Assembly (NCBI GenBank): GCA_965230665.1
Contig: CBDDLM010000004.1
Location: 620,001 to 684,000, forward strand
Direction of reading: 5' to 3'
DNA: 64,000 nt
Source of the DNA: JAGNRR01 sp965230665
Lineage (GTDB): Bacteria > Bacteroidota > Bacteroidia > Chitinophagales > Chitinophagaceae
Shown here: piece by piece, positions 28,490-37,579 of the stretch
Position numbering within the stretch: position 1 is the stretch's first letter
Layout: each line of letters opens with the position of its first letter
Program-made: the position numbers and the translations under genes
Notes under the pieces: model-generated
What the model was told of the DNA's origin: nothing
What the model saw: the letters and a program-made list of their open reading frames with translations, nothing else
The model's database searches: none

Positions 28490-29446
28490 GTGTTCCGAGG
28501 CATAAAAATAACGCTAATCTTGTTATTGATTTCATCAACGTGTCGATCACAATTTTACAGAAATGAAGGTGTTAAACTTGGCTTGGTTTATGAGATCGGA
28601 CAACCAGTTCATCGGGTAGGTTTAACATTGGGGTTTCATATCAATTTTGGACGTTTACAGATTAATACGAACTGTTTTTATTTTTACGGATTCAGAAATT
28701 ATGGCCCTCGGATTCCTCACTGGGAGTTACAAACGCAAACTCAATTAGGCCTTGCCTTCGGACAGCTCTACGATCAACATGAAAGTATCGCCATGTTATC
28801 TCCCGTTTCTAACTTCTCAAACAGAAGGAATCTAATCGCCTATAGCGTCAAGTATTATTTCGATAATATTGAAACGAGCCAATTGACAGGAATTATTTCA
28901 TTGAGACATCTTGAATACTTCTTAGCAGTGGAAAATGATGGCTTTGTATTTCTGCCGTGGGATCAGTACAGAACTGGGGCATTCACTTTTGGAAGATACA
29001 TCACAGATGAAGATGAATTTACTGATATATGGCAGCATAGAATTTCTCTAGACGTTTTACTTTATACAGGTAAGACTCAGGGGCCACCAACGAGAAAGGT
29101 TATCGACAGCAAATACCCAAGCCGATTTGGTTACAAGAAATTAAATCACTCAAAACATAGCAAAAGCTCACACGGAATACTAAAATTGACCTGGCAATCT
29201 AATTTACTTTTTGCACAAAATGCCTTTGCCTCAATAGGAGTTGATCATGAAAAAATTAGAAATGTCGTGCAAAATAAATTTATTCATGATCTGCCATTTA
29301 TTCCCAAGCATCTTATAAAAATTAAAAACCCACATGTACCCATGCGCAATTCACTGGGTGGAGATTTTTTGTATAGAAAAAACGAAACGTTGAGAAAGGG
29401 AAAATTTGTTTGGGGTTTAGGATTAAATAAAGACCTTTTCTATTAA
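28490..29446 (+). CDS. Exported protein with polymorphic-toxin type 23-like domain
   Basis: The frame opens at an ATG at 28430 inside ung, but a GTG at 28490 gives a sensible signal peptide (MFRGIKITLILLLISSTCRSQ), so I place the start there (318 residues). The rest is rich in alternating aromatic strands and contains blocks resembling the Bacteroidota type-23 (Ntox23) family: KYPSRFGYKKL, SSHGILKLTWQSNLLFAQNA, GVDHEKIRNVVQNKFIHDL, FIPKHLIKIKNPHVP. In other proteins this domain is called a toxin by association with secretion systems; here it is the whole mature protein with a Sec signal. A barrel-like envelope protein is an alternative reading. Confidence 0.6.
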   Translation: MFRGIKITLILLLISSTCRSQFYRNEGVKLGLVYEIGQPVHRVGLTLGFHINFGRLQINTNCFYFYGFRNYGPRIPHWELQTQTQLGLAFGQLYDQHESIAMLSPVSNFSNRRNLIAYSVKYYFDNIETSQLTGIISLRHLEYFLAVENDGFVFLPWDQYRTGAFTFGRYITDEDEFTDIWQHRISLDVLLYTGKTQGPPTRKVIDSKYPSRFGYKKLNHSKHSKSSHGILKLTWQSNLLFAQNAFASIGVDHEKIRNVVQNKFIHDLPFIPKHLIKIKNPHVPMRNSLGGDFLYRKNETLRKGKFVWGLGLNKDLFY

Positions 29447-29523
29447 ATCATACAAGGTATCAATCCGTTATTTATAAATTTCGATTTAAAGTATTAAATT
29501 GAGCAAAAGTGGAATTGACAAAA

Positions 29524-30096
29524 ATGATGAATAACCTATTTCTTTTAATGGCACTGCTCACCTTCAATATCGATAATTCTTTTGAAAATGACCCTGAACT
29601 TTGTTCAATTTTGACGGAAATGTTTAAACGCGACAAAGCAATTAGAAAGGAATGCGCTAAGTTGATTCATCCTTTTTATAGAATAAAAGACTCACTTATA
29701 AAGGCGGATAAACTGAGTAGGGAGGACTACTTAAAATTGAAAAGGTCAGAGCAGATCACGTATGTAAACAAGGCAAAAAAAATGGCGGCCAAAAGACTCA
29801 AGCATAAAAGCCCACATCATGATTCTCTTCGTCGAATGCTTTTAGAAGTAGACAGAAATAATACCCAATCACTTATTGCTATAATAAAAAAAAGAGGGTG
29901 GATTAATAAAGGAGACTTAAGCTGCCTCAATGAGTCTGTATGGCCTGCTCTTATCTTTAGACATGCTCCTAAGGAATTTTGGGGCGAGATTAGACCTCTT
30001 ATAGAAAAAGAGTATAGAGAGAAGAGAATGGCAAAACGGGATTATGATCTTATCGATCAACATTTAAAAGGACGACCTAGTTATAGACTACGATAA
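29524..30096 (+). CDS. Exported DUF6624-like protein of unknown function
   Basis: The frame opens with GTG at 29509; the double ATG at 29524/29527 before a hydrophobic stretch (NNLFLLMALLTFNI) is the better start (about 190 residues). The C-terminal half (VDRNNTQSLIAIIKKRGW, then PALIFRHAPKEFWGEIRPLI and KRDYDLIDQHLKGRPSY) resembles DUF6624, found scattered in Bacteroidota, without known function. It lies 62 bp after the type-23 domain gene in the same direction; a partner or immunity role could be imagined but nothing in the sequence proves it. Family call tentative. Confidence 0.5.
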   Translation: MMNNLFLLMALLTFNIDNSFENDPELCSILTEMFKRDKAIRKECAKLIHPFYRIKDSLIKADKLSREDYLKLKRSEQITYVNKAKKMAAKRLKHKSPHHDSLRRMLLEVDRNNTQSLIAIIKKRGWINKGDLSCLNESVWPALIFRHAPKEFWGEIRPLIEKEYREKRMAKRDYDLIDQHLKGRPSYRLR

Positions 30097-30130
30097 TTAC
30101 TATAGAAAAAATAACTGGGAATAGACTCCC

Positions 30131-31057
30131 CTAAGCAAACTTGGCAGCAAGTGTACTGCAAAAATCTGTCTCGACCATACGCTTAGCCATATCCAACATA
30201 TTAATCATAGCTGGAGCTTTAGCAATTCCATGGCCAACAATAACTGGCTTTTTGACACCAAGAACAGGAGTTCCACCATAATTCTCAAAATTTAGCCTCT
30301 CTACAAAATCATTCTGAATACCCTGTTCTATGGCCAGTAAATCATACATACTTTCCGCAAGTTTAAGAACAATATTGCCTGTATAACCATCGCAAATCAT
30401 AACATCGGCCTTATCATAGAAAACATCCCGTCCTTCAATATTCCCGATGAAATTAATTTTATCACTTTCCTTCAATTGAATGAAAGCTTCTTTAGCCAAC
30501 AAATTGCCTTTACCTTCTTCCTCACCCATATTCAACAAGCCAACGGTGGGGTTATCATTATCTTGTGCCATTCGTGCATACTCCGAAGCAAGAACAGCAA
30601 ACTGACGAAGATTCTCTGGTTTACAATCGGCATTTAGACCAACATCCGCTATCAGCCCTAAACCACCACTTAACTTCGGCACCATAGTAGGTATCGTTGG
30701 TCTTAAAACACCATCTAAAGGTTTTACTACCATTACAGCGCCAACCATCATCATACCCGTATTGCCAGTACTTATAAATGCATCTACTTTACCCTCTCCA
30801 AGAAAGTGAAAACCTACAGGAATAGTGGCCTTCTGCTTTTCACGCATTGCCTTAGTGGGATGCTCATGCATCCCGACCACACCTTCGCAAGGTACTGGTA
30901 TAGAATTAGGAATGCCGTCCAAACCATTGATGGGTTGGGCGGCATCAAAAAATAAATATAGCTGTGCGTCTGGATTCGATTGGGCAAACTGCTTCGCAGC
31001 ACTCAAGTTTTCTTGAGGTGCATTATCACCGCCCATCATATCAAATCCTATACGCAT
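30131..31057 (-). CDS. plsX: Phosphate acyltransferase PlsX
   Basis: This 308-residue enzyme converts acyl-ACP to acyl-phosphate for phospholipid synthesis. It shows MRIGFDMMGGDNAPQENL at the N-terminus, ISTGNTGMMMVGA, and VMICDGYTGNIVLKLAE. It is a peripheral membrane enzyme. It is the last gene of the classic DUF177-rpmF-plsX operon, 18 bp after rpmF. Confidence 0.96.
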   Translation of the reverse strand: MRIGFDMMGGDNAPQENLSAAKQFAQSNPDAQLYLFFDAAQPINGLDGIPNSIPVPCEGVVGMHEHPTKAMREKQKATIPVGFHFLGEGKVDAFISTGNTGMMMVGAVMVVKPLDGVLRPTIPTMVPKLSGGLGLIADVGLNADCKPENLRQFAVLASEYARMAQDNDNPTVGLLNMGEEEGKGNLLAKEAFIQLKESDKINFIGNIEGRDVFYDKADVMICDGYTGNIVLKLAESMYDLLAIEQGIQNDFVERLNFENYGGTPVLGVKKPVIVGHGIAKAPAMINMLDMAKRMVETDFCSTLAAKFA

Positions 31058-31075
31058 ATAGCTCTGATAGATGAA

Positions 31076-31297
31076 TTAAGATTCAGTACTGTCGTCAATA
31101 TCTTCGTCTACTACAACTTCTTTTTCCATCACCACACGGCCTTTATACATGAGTTTGTTTTCAACCCAATGCGCGCGGTGGCGTTGATGTACTTCTCCTG
31201 AAGTTTTGTCAATGCTTAATGTTGGCTCGTTCGCAGTATAATGCGTGCGACGCTTTGCTTGACGTTGACTTGATTGTCTTCTCTTAGGATGTGCCAT
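31076..31297 (-). CDS. rpmF: 50S ribosomal protein L32
   Basis: This 73-residue basic protein has the L32 start AHPKRRQSSQRQAKRRTH and a conserved HRAHWVENKLMYKGR segment. No zinc-binding cysteines are present (Cys-free type). An acidic tail (VVVDEDIDDSTES) makes it longer than the usual 60-65 residues. It sits between the DUF177 protein gene and plsX. Confidence 0.94.
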   Translation of the reverse strand: MAHPKRRQSSQRQAKRRTHYTANEPTLSIDKTSGEVHQRHRAHWVENKLMYKGRVVMEKEVVVDEDIDDSTES

Positions 31298-31299
31298 AA

Positions 31300-31839
31300 T
31301 TAGTTATTTTCCTTTTTTATTTTTTTCTTCAATGCATCCCACATTTTATTTGTCGTATGCGGTGCTTGTGTGCTTAATCTTTTTAAAACCTCTTGATTAC
31401 ATTCGCTAATACCATCTTGATTCGTACCATGTGTCTTCTGAATAGGTAAACTAAATACTATATACTCGTACACTAACTTACTTACATCTAATAGACTATC
31501 TGACTTTGAAATGTATGACACCTCAGGGTCTACCTCATTCTTTAAGGTTACATCAGAATCATCTACAAGTTTAACCACATGATCAAATTCATCCCAGATT
31601 CTCATTTCAAAATCATCACCACAACGATCACATGGGGCTATTGCCTTTCCGTGAATATCAAAATGAAGTAAAAAGATACCTGGTTTCTTGTCCAATATCA
31701 TTTTCACCTCAATGTCCGACTGGTCAAATCCTGGCTTTGCAAAATGTTCAAAGAAGCTGTCCTCTATTTGGTAGTTAAAATGGTGTTCCCCCTGCTTCAA
31801 GCTTACAAAAGCTATCTCGAATTCTCTCTTCCATTTCAT
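31300..31839 (-). CDS. DUF177/YceD-family protein
   Basis: This 179-residue protein is of the YceD type, always upstream of rpmF; YceD-type proteins are linked to 23S rRNA metabolism. The CDRCGDDFEM segment (two cysteines of the usual CxRCL-like motif) and KSDSLLDVSKLVYEYIVFSLPI are the recognisable parts. The stop codon is 2 bp from rpmF. Confidence 0.9.
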   Translation of the reverse strand: MKWKREFEIAFVSLKQGEHHFNYQIEDSFFEHFAKPGFDQSDIEVKMILDKKPGIFLLHFDIHGKAIAPCDRCGDDFEMRIWDEFDHVVKLVDDSDVTLKNEVDPEVSYISKSDSLLDVSKLVYEYIVFSLPIQKTHGTNQDGISECNQEVLKRLSTQAPHTTNKMWDALKKKIKKENN

Positions 31840-32039
31840 ACCACCCCATATAAGGAGTGCAAAAGTAGCAATTTTATTAAAAAAAGGTCATTTTAGCCTC
31901 CTTTTTATTGGCCTTTTTACTCTAAACCCTTTAAAACAATGTAACCTAGGATATATCCTTTCCAAATCTAGATCGGAAAACAATTACAGGCCCCTATCGG
32001 TAACATTAAGATAATAATTTGTTAACTTTAGATAAGAAA

Positions 32040-34274
32040 ATGACTAAAATACTCCTTTCCATTCTTCTTCTAAGCCTAAGTGTACACAGCTACAGCCAAA
32101 AATATGAATGGGCACAAAGTGCGGGTAACTCAAGAAGTGACAAATGTATTGCAATCCGCACAGATGCTCTAGGGTATATCTACGCTGCGGGATACTTCGG
32201 GGACAATATAGATTTAGGCATCAATCAACTCAATTTACAATATACGAACAACTCAAGTAGCAAGGAGGTTTGGCTTGCCAAGTTTGACAGTACAGGTTAT
32301 TGTTATTGGGCTATTTCTGGAGGACGCTATTTCGATGATCGTATTTTAGGGATGGCTGTAGATCCTCAAGGAAATTGTGTGGTTACAGGTACTTATTGGC
32401 ACGGTAACTCAGGTTTTGACTTTAATGGATACATCATTGGTGCTGGAGCAGGTAATGGGAGTGCTGATCAAGGCTTTGTATCAAAGGTGAACACAAATGG
32501 TGTAGTACAGTGGGGGCATGTCATACGCTCTAATCAAGGAGACGACCAAGGTATGGATGCTGCAATTGACAAGTCGGGCAATATTTATACCTGCGGATTT
32601 ATGGTTGGGAATGATTTATATGGAGGACAAACCCATCTCGTGACAGATAATAACTCAGGCACGTATGAACAACCCTATTGGGTAATTAAACAGGACTCAT
32701 CCGGCAACTTTCTCTGGGCTAAAACATTTGGCAACCTTCCTTATGACTCTTCTTACGGAAAATATGTAGAACGTGATATTGCCTGCTGTGTTGATGAAAA
32801 TGATAATGTCTACATCACCGGTGGGTTTGATCACACACGGGTATTTGGTGGAGTATCACTTACAAGTAATGGACATTATGATGGCTTTCTTATTTCGTAT
32901 GATGGTAGCGGGAATTTTCGTTATGCCAAAAATTTTGGTAGTCGAAAAAAAGACTGGTGTAATGGCATTTGCTCCGATGACAAGGGCAGTATTTACCTAA
33001 CAGGTGAACATCGAGACTCCTTATATTATGATGGCCAATTCATGACCAAGAACTATAATGGTCGTGATGTATTTGTGCTCAAAATAAATGCGGCAGACGG
33101 AAGTCCTGTTTGGGGTGCACGTGCTGGACGTGATGTAGGTGGTGAAAGAGGAAATGATATTGTGGCTGATTCAAATTGTAATGTGTATGTCGTTGGCGAT
33201 ATTAATAACAATGCTAAGTTTGGCGATAAGATTATATTACCAGCTAACCTAACCAAACAATCATTTGTAGCTCGTATTTCTCCCGATGGAAAATGGAAAT
33301 GGGCTATCACAGGAGGAGGACCTGATGATCGAGACCGTGCAAATGCAGTTGCTCTAGGAGTCAATGGGCAAATCTATACAGGCGGATTTATGCGCTCTTC
33401 TGGAATTTATGGAAATACAACCCTACCTTATAACGCGTCTAGTGACATCTGGATGGCTCGAGTACATGACTCTTCCTTCAATAAATCCTATGGGTTCGAC
33501 TTGAAGAAACCAGGCCATTTAGAATTCTGCTTGGGAGACTCTACGACACCCATGATAATCCCACCCCATAATTTTCTAGACTACTCCCCTAAACAAGGGG
33601 TTATCCAGAACAGTAATAATACAGCCCTTGTATTTGCACCAGATACTACGACAACTTATACTGTATTTGGCTATGAAGGTGCAATCTGCAGAGATTATGA
33701 TACCGTTACTTTTACTGTAACCGTTCACCCTTACCCTACAGCAGATTTTGAGGTTACCCCTAAAGAAGTCAATATAAAGGATCCGAACTTCCAATTAACC
33801 AATCTGAGTCAGGGAGCAACACAGTATGCTTGGTACTTTAATCATACTTTACTTAGTAATAATACGGATGAGACATTCCTCGCTGATACTGTTGGAAAAT
33901 ATTGCTTTACACTCAATGTGCAATCAAACTTTGGATGCGCAGATACCGTAGAACGATGTGGGCAGGTTTATAAACTTAATGATGTCGATCTTATTTTCCC
34001 CAATGCATTTAGTCCAAATCAAGATGGAAAAAATGAAGAATTCAAACCTTTTATAATTGATAAAGGCACCAATATAGTAGAAGCCTATCGTTTAAGCATC
34101 TTTGACCGTTGGGGTCAAAAAGTATTTGAAACAAATGATGTAACAAAGGGTTGGAACGGCTTAATTGGTGGGAGTAGGCCCGCTGCTTTGGGGACTTATT
34201 TCTATACTGTTAGTTACAAAAAACCAAATGGCAACATAGCATATTTACGCGGTGATATTAACTTGATCAGATAA
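32040..34274 (+). CDS. T9SS type-B sorted protein with SBBP-like repeats
   Basis: I start at ATG 32040, giving 744 residues with a signal peptide (KILLSILLLSLSVHSYSQ); an upstream TTG is in frame. The body (about residues 20-480) is made of SBBP-like beta-propeller repeats (YIYAAGYFGDN, NIYTCGFMVGND, NVYITGGFDH, SIYLTGEH, NVYVVGDINNN, QIYTGGFMRS). A PKD-like segment follows (ADFEVTPKEVNIKD). The C-terminus (DLIFPNAFSPNQDGKNE, then IFDRWGQKVFE and GTYFYTVSY) is the gliding-motility-associated C-terminal domain, the type-B sorting signal of T9SS. The protein should be exported through SprA to the cell surface. Confidence 0.93.
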   Translation: MTKILLSILLLSLSVHSYSQKYEWAQSAGNSRSDKCIAIRTDALGYIYAAGYFGDNIDLGINQLNLQYTNNSSSKEVWLAKFDSTGYCYWAISGGRYFDDRILGMAVDPQGNCVVTGTYWHGNSGFDFNGYIIGAGAGNGSADQGFVSKVNTNGVVQWGHVIRSNQGDDQGMDAAIDKSGNIYTCGFMVGNDLYGGQTHLVTDNNSGTYEQPYWVIKQDSSGNFLWAKTFGNLPYDSSYGKYVERDIACCVDENDNVYITGGFDHTRVFGGVSLTSNGHYDGFLISYDGSGNFRYAKNFGSRKKDWCNGICSDDKGSIYLTGEHRDSLYYDGQFMTKNYNGRDVFVLKINAADGSPVWGARAGRDVGGERGNDIVADSNCNVYVVGDINNNAKFGDKIILPANLTKQSFVARISPDGKWKWAITGGGPDDRDRANAVALGVNGQIYTGGFMRSSGIYGNTTLPYNASSDIWMARVHDSSFNKSYGFDLKKPGHLEFCLGDSTTPMIIPPHNFLDYSPKQGVIQNSNNTALVFAPDTTTTYTVFGYEGAICRDYDTVTFTVTVHPYPTADFEVTPKEVNIKDPNFQLTNLSQGATQYAWYFNHTLLSNNTDETFLADTVGKYCFTLNVQSNFGCADTVERCGQVYKLNDVDLIFPNAFSPNQDGKNEEFKPFIIDKGTNIVEAYRLSIFDRWGQKVFETNDVTKGWNGLIGGSRPAALGTYFYTVSYKKPNGNIAYLRGDINLIR

Positions 34275-34307
34275 CAAATATTCTTTACTTTTTTTTATTT
34301 TAGCCTT

Positions 34308-34766
34308 ATGCAATATAAAGCAACTACAGTTAAAGAATATATTGATCAAATTCCTGAAGAAAGAAAAGCAGCAGTAAAAAAATTACGTGCGGTTATCCGA
34401 AAAAACATCCCAAAAGGGTTTAAAGAATGTATTGGGTATGGTATGCCAGCCTATGTTGTACCCCTATCAAAATATCCCGATGGGTATCATTGCAAAGCAA
34501 ATACCCCACTTCCTTTTGTCAACTTCGCCTCACAGAAAAACTTTGTTGCTCTTTATCATTCAGGTATTTATGCTGATAAAAAACTGATGAATTGGTTTGT
34601 AAAAGAATATCCAAAATATAGCAACCGTAAATTGGATATGGGCAAAAGTTGCATCCGCTTTAAGAAGGTAGATGATATTCCATATGATTTAATCGGAGAA
34701 CTCATGAGTAAAATTACTCCTGACGATTGGATCAAAACCTACGAAAAAAACATTAAGAAGAAATAA
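34308..34766 (+). CDS. DUF1801 (YdhG-like) protein
   Basis: This 152-residue protein starts 34 bp after the surface-protein gene. The motif run YIDQIPEERKAAVKKLRAVI, then ECIGYGMPAYVVP and FVNFASQKNFVALYHSGIYA, then DMGKSCIRFKKVDDIP matches the DUF1801 family, a small cytoplasmic fold of unknown biochemical role. It ends at a strong terminator shared with the convergent TonB-domain gene. Confidence 0.88.
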   Translation: MQYKATTVKEYIDQIPEERKAAVKKLRAVIRKNIPKGFKECIGYGMPAYVVPLSKYPDGYHCKANTPLPFVNFASQKNFVALYHSGIYADKKLMNWFVKEYPKYSNRKLDMGKSCIRFKKVDDIPYDLIGELMSKITPDDWIKTYEKNIKKK

Positions 34767-34784
34767 ACATTTAAAGCTAAATAA

Positions 34785-34814
34785 AAAAGACGAGGCCCTA
34801 TGAACTCGTCTTTT
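34785..34814. terminator. Bidirectional intrinsic terminator
   Basis: A 10-bp perfect stem (aaaagacgag / ctcgtctttt) around a 10-nt loop, with A-rich left and T-rich right flanks, lies between the convergent DUF1801 and TonB-domain genes. Confidence 0.9.
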
Positions 34815-34821
34815 GTTTTAT

Positions 34822-35844
34822 TTAAGTTTTAAGTTTAAAGCTAAAGGGAAGAGTAAACTTAACTGAGACTGCTCGCCCTCTTTGTCTTCCAGGTTTCCAT
34901 TTAGGCATCCGTTTTACAACACGAATGGCTTCTGCATCACAACCAGATCCAATCCCTTTAAGAATTTTAACATCCCGAATAGCCCCATCTTTACCAACTA
35001 TAAAACGAACGTATACTCTTCCTTCAACTCCATTTTCCTTAGCCTTCTTCGGATATCGAATATTCCTATTAATAAACTTATACATGGCCTTCTGTCCACC
35101 AGGAAATTCAGGCATTTGCTCGGTAACCTGATAAACTTCTTGTTTAGGCGCAGGCTCTGCAACAGGAGGTGCAACCATCTCAACATCTTCATCTACCACC
35201 AACTCTTCTCTTACACGTTCGGTCACCGGTCGAGGTATCCTAACTCTGGGAGCTTTGATCTCTTCAACATCTTCGATTTCCTTCAATTCCACTTCTTTCA
35301 CTTTATCTTTATAGTATTCCATTTTAGGGTCAATAAATTTCAAACGCACTTTATCGCCTAAAATAAAAAACAAGCCGCTCGGATGATCATAAGTCAATTC
35401 CGGAAATCTTAATTCTGCAACAACCTCTTCTATTTCAATTCTCATTAATGCACTAAAAATTCTAATCGTCTTACTGCGATCCCCCTTTAAGTCACTAAAT
35501 TTCATGTCTACCAGTTTTGCCCTGCGGATTCCCCCAGGAGTTTGATCTAATCTTGCATAGGCCTTTTCCAGAGACTTTAGTAATCGCTTCTTTGCTGTTT
35601 TTCTTTTTTTCTGGACCTTTTCCTTTTTAAGAAACTTAGCCAAGTTGGGCTGTTTTTCTTGCATTAGGTCCAATACATTATCAATAAAAAGACTATCAAC
35701 GAACTTATCTGTTACGGCTTCCAATCGATTCTTCTTAAAATCTCTAAAAACACTTCTTACAAACTGTCTCTTCAGACCTTCCGATTGACTATATCCATTT
35801 ATTGAAATAAGGAAAATGGAGAAAATTAATATAATATGTTTCAC
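34822..35844 (-). CDS. Exported TonB-C-terminal-domain protein
   Basis: This 340-residue protein has a signal peptide (KHIILIFSIFLISINGYSQ), a helical Lys/Arg-rich segment (about 50-110), a charged Val/Pro/Glu linker (about 185-245) and a C-terminal TonB domain (FPGGQKAMYKFINRNIRYP, then EGRVYVRFIVGKDGAIRD, GCDAEAIRVVKRMPKWKPG). TonB proteins usually keep an uncleaved N-terminal anchor in the inner membrane to energise receptors. Here the N-terminus looks cleavable, so this may be a secreted TonB-domain variant common in Bacteroidota. Receptor partner unknown. Confidence 0.85.
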   Translation of the reverse strand: MKHIILIFSIFLISINGYSQSEGLKRQFVRSVFRDFKKNRLEAVTDKFVDSLFIDNVLDLMQEKQPNLAKFLKKEKVQKKRKTAKKRLLKSLEKAYARLDQTPGGIRRAKLVDMKFSDLKGDRSKTIRIFSALMRIEIEEVVAELRFPELTYDHPSGLFFILGDKVRLKFIDPKMEYYKDKVKEVELKEIEDVEEIKAPRVRIPRPVTERVREELVVDEDVEMVAPPVAEPAPKQEVYQVTEQMPEFPGGQKAMYKFINRNIRYPKKAKENGVEGRVYVRFIVGKDGAIRDVKILKGIGSGCDAEAIRVVKRMPKWKPGRQRGRAVSVKFTLPFSFKLKT

Positions 35845-35861
35845 AGCTTAAAAGTAAATCA

Positions 35862-37490
35862 TTATTTGGAAGAATAAACAGCTTCACCCCCAACAAATGT
35901 TCTATTAATGGTCCCCTTCCTAATTTTTAGAAAATCATTTTTTAGAAAATCTATATCAGTCATAATAAAATCTGCGTACTTGCCTATCTCAATACTCCCC
36001 TTCTCTTTTTCTTCAAAGGCTGAACGTGCGGCCCAAATTGTCATTCCTTTCAATGCTTCAGCACGGCTAAGAGCGTTTTCCGGTTGAAACCCTCCAATCG
36101 GAAACTCCTTAGCATCTTGACGCCATACCGCAGAGCAAAATGTATACATTGGATTGATATGCTCCACAGGAAAATCTGTTCCCAAAGGCAGCCAACCAAA
36201 CTCGTTCAATAGCTTTTTATATGCATAGGCATCTTGTAACCGTTTATCCCCCAAACGTTCACCAGCCCAATACATATCACTTGTGGCATGTGTGGGTTGC
36301 ACACTAGGAACAATACTATAGTCTCCGAAATAGTGAAAGTCCTGCTCATGTACAACCTGAGCATGCTCAATACGCCATCTTCTATCGTTTTTCCCTTTCA
36401 AAACTTCTGAATAAATCTCTAAAACAGTTCGTACTGCACCATCTCCTATGCAATGGGCACACATCTGATAATCTGACTTTATAAGCTGTTTTGCAGCCCA
36501 TTTCAAACTGTCAGCTGATTTAAGTAAGAACCCTTTATGTTGGTGCCTGTCACTATAGTCTTCCAGCAGGTAAGCGCCACGAGATCCTAAGGCTCCGTCG
36601 CTATAAAACTTAAATCCAAACACATTAAATCGTTCAGTTCTTTTAGGTCTTGTATTTAAAAAACGGTCGAAGTTTTCTTTTGTATCACTGAGCATAAACG
36701 AGCTTCTAATTTTCATATTTTCATCATAAGCTTGTTGTACCCAATCGATTACATAGTCATGCACCCCGCAATCAATAACCGATGTCAATCCATAAGAGAA
36801 ACACTCCTTTTCCAATTCCTTGAAATAGGCAATAGCCTCTTTAGCCTTTAACTTAGGTATGTGCTGTCTCACCTCCTTAATAGCATTATCAATAAGAATA
36901 CCCGTACAATTTCCATTCTTCAATATGTTTTCACCACCCGCCACGGTATAATCACAGGTAATTTTTGCAATGTCTAACGCTTTCTGATTGCAAAGTGCTG
37001 CATGACCGTCAACTCTAAGCAAGAATACTGGCTTATCTGGAAATAGCGCATCAAGCTTTTCTTTAGTCGGAAATTTTTTATCTGGCCAGTCATTTTGATC
37101 CCATCCCCGGCCCTCTATCCATTCTCTATCAGATGTCTTGCCATAGGCATTGACCAATTCTATAATTTCATCAAAAGACTTTGTTCCAAATAAATCCAAT
37201 TTATAGCTATCCATGGCATACCCTGTAAAATGGCAGTGTGCATCAATTAAACCAGGGTAAATAAATTGTCCTTGAGCATCAATTGATTGCTTAGCCCGGC
37301 TCTTCCGTATTTCGTCTGTTGTTCCCATTGCAACGAATTTACCGTCCTTTATAGCTATAGCTTCCACAGTATCCATATGGTCATTAATGGTTACAACTCT
37401 GGCATTATAAACAATAAGATCTACACCTTGATCTTGTTTGCAAGACAAAAGGATAAAGAATAAACCTAGTACAATAAATAAATTCCTCAT
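35862..37490 (-). CDS. YtcJ-like metal-dependent amidohydrolase, lipoprotein
   Basis: This 542-residue protein begins with a lipobox (LGLFFILLSC, Cys 17), so it is likely lipid-anchored. The amidohydrolase fold is marked by DAHCHFTGYA (HxH metal ligands), GRGWDQNDWP, FKFYSDGALGSRGAYLLEDY (carboxylated-Lys region), HCIGDGAV, RIEHAQVV and LGTDFPVE. It belongs to the amidohydrolase-3 group of YtcJ-like proteins, whose substrates are mostly unknown. The stop lies 17 bp from the TonB-domain gene on the same strand. Confidence 0.88.
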   Translation of the reverse strand: MRNLFIVLGLFFILLSCKQDQGVDLIVYNARVVTINDHMDTVEAIAIKDGKFVAMGTTDEIRKSRAKQSIDAQGQFIYPGLIDAHCHFTGYAMDSYKLDLFGTKSFDEIIELVNAYGKTSDREWIEGRGWDQNDWPDKKFPTKEKLDALFPDKPVFLLRVDGHAALCNQKALDIAKITCDYTVAGGENILKNGNCTGILIDNAIKEVRQHIPKLKAKEAIAYFKELEKECFSYGLTSVIDCGVHDYVIDWVQQAYDENMKIRSSFMLSDTKENFDRFLNTRPKRTERFNVFGFKFYSDGALGSRGAYLLEDYSDRHQHKGFLLKSADSLKWAAKQLIKSDYQMCAHCIGDGAVRTVLEIYSEVLKGKNDRRWRIEHAQVVHEQDFHYFGDYSIVPSVQPTHATSDMYWAGERLGDKRLQDAYAYKKLLNEFGWLPLGTDFPVEHINPMYTFCSAVWRQDAKEFPIGGFQPENALSRAEALKGMTIWAARSAFEEKEKGSIEIGKYADFIMTDIDFLKNDFLKIRKGTINRTFVGGEAVYSSK

Positions 37491-37526
37491 TTTGCATAAT
37501 TACAAAGAATGCTTCATGCTTTAAAA

Positions 37527-37549
37527 TATATTTGGTTTGTATTACAAAC
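37527..37549 (+). promoter_or_regulatory. Promoter with adjoining palindrome before the disrupted membrane gene
   Basis: TATATTTG (37527-37534) fits TAnnTTTG and is directly followed by the 15-bp palindrome gtttgta-t-tacaaac (37535-37549), placed where the transcription start should be. This looks like an operator for a repressor. Confidence 0.45.
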
Positions 37550-37579
37550 TAAATTAATATTGTAATATAGTTTAACAAA

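Noticed and set aside
29524..30096. Calling this gene the immunity protein of the type-23 domain gene
   Set aside because: Only adjacency supports it; it is itself exported and has a separate family resemblance.
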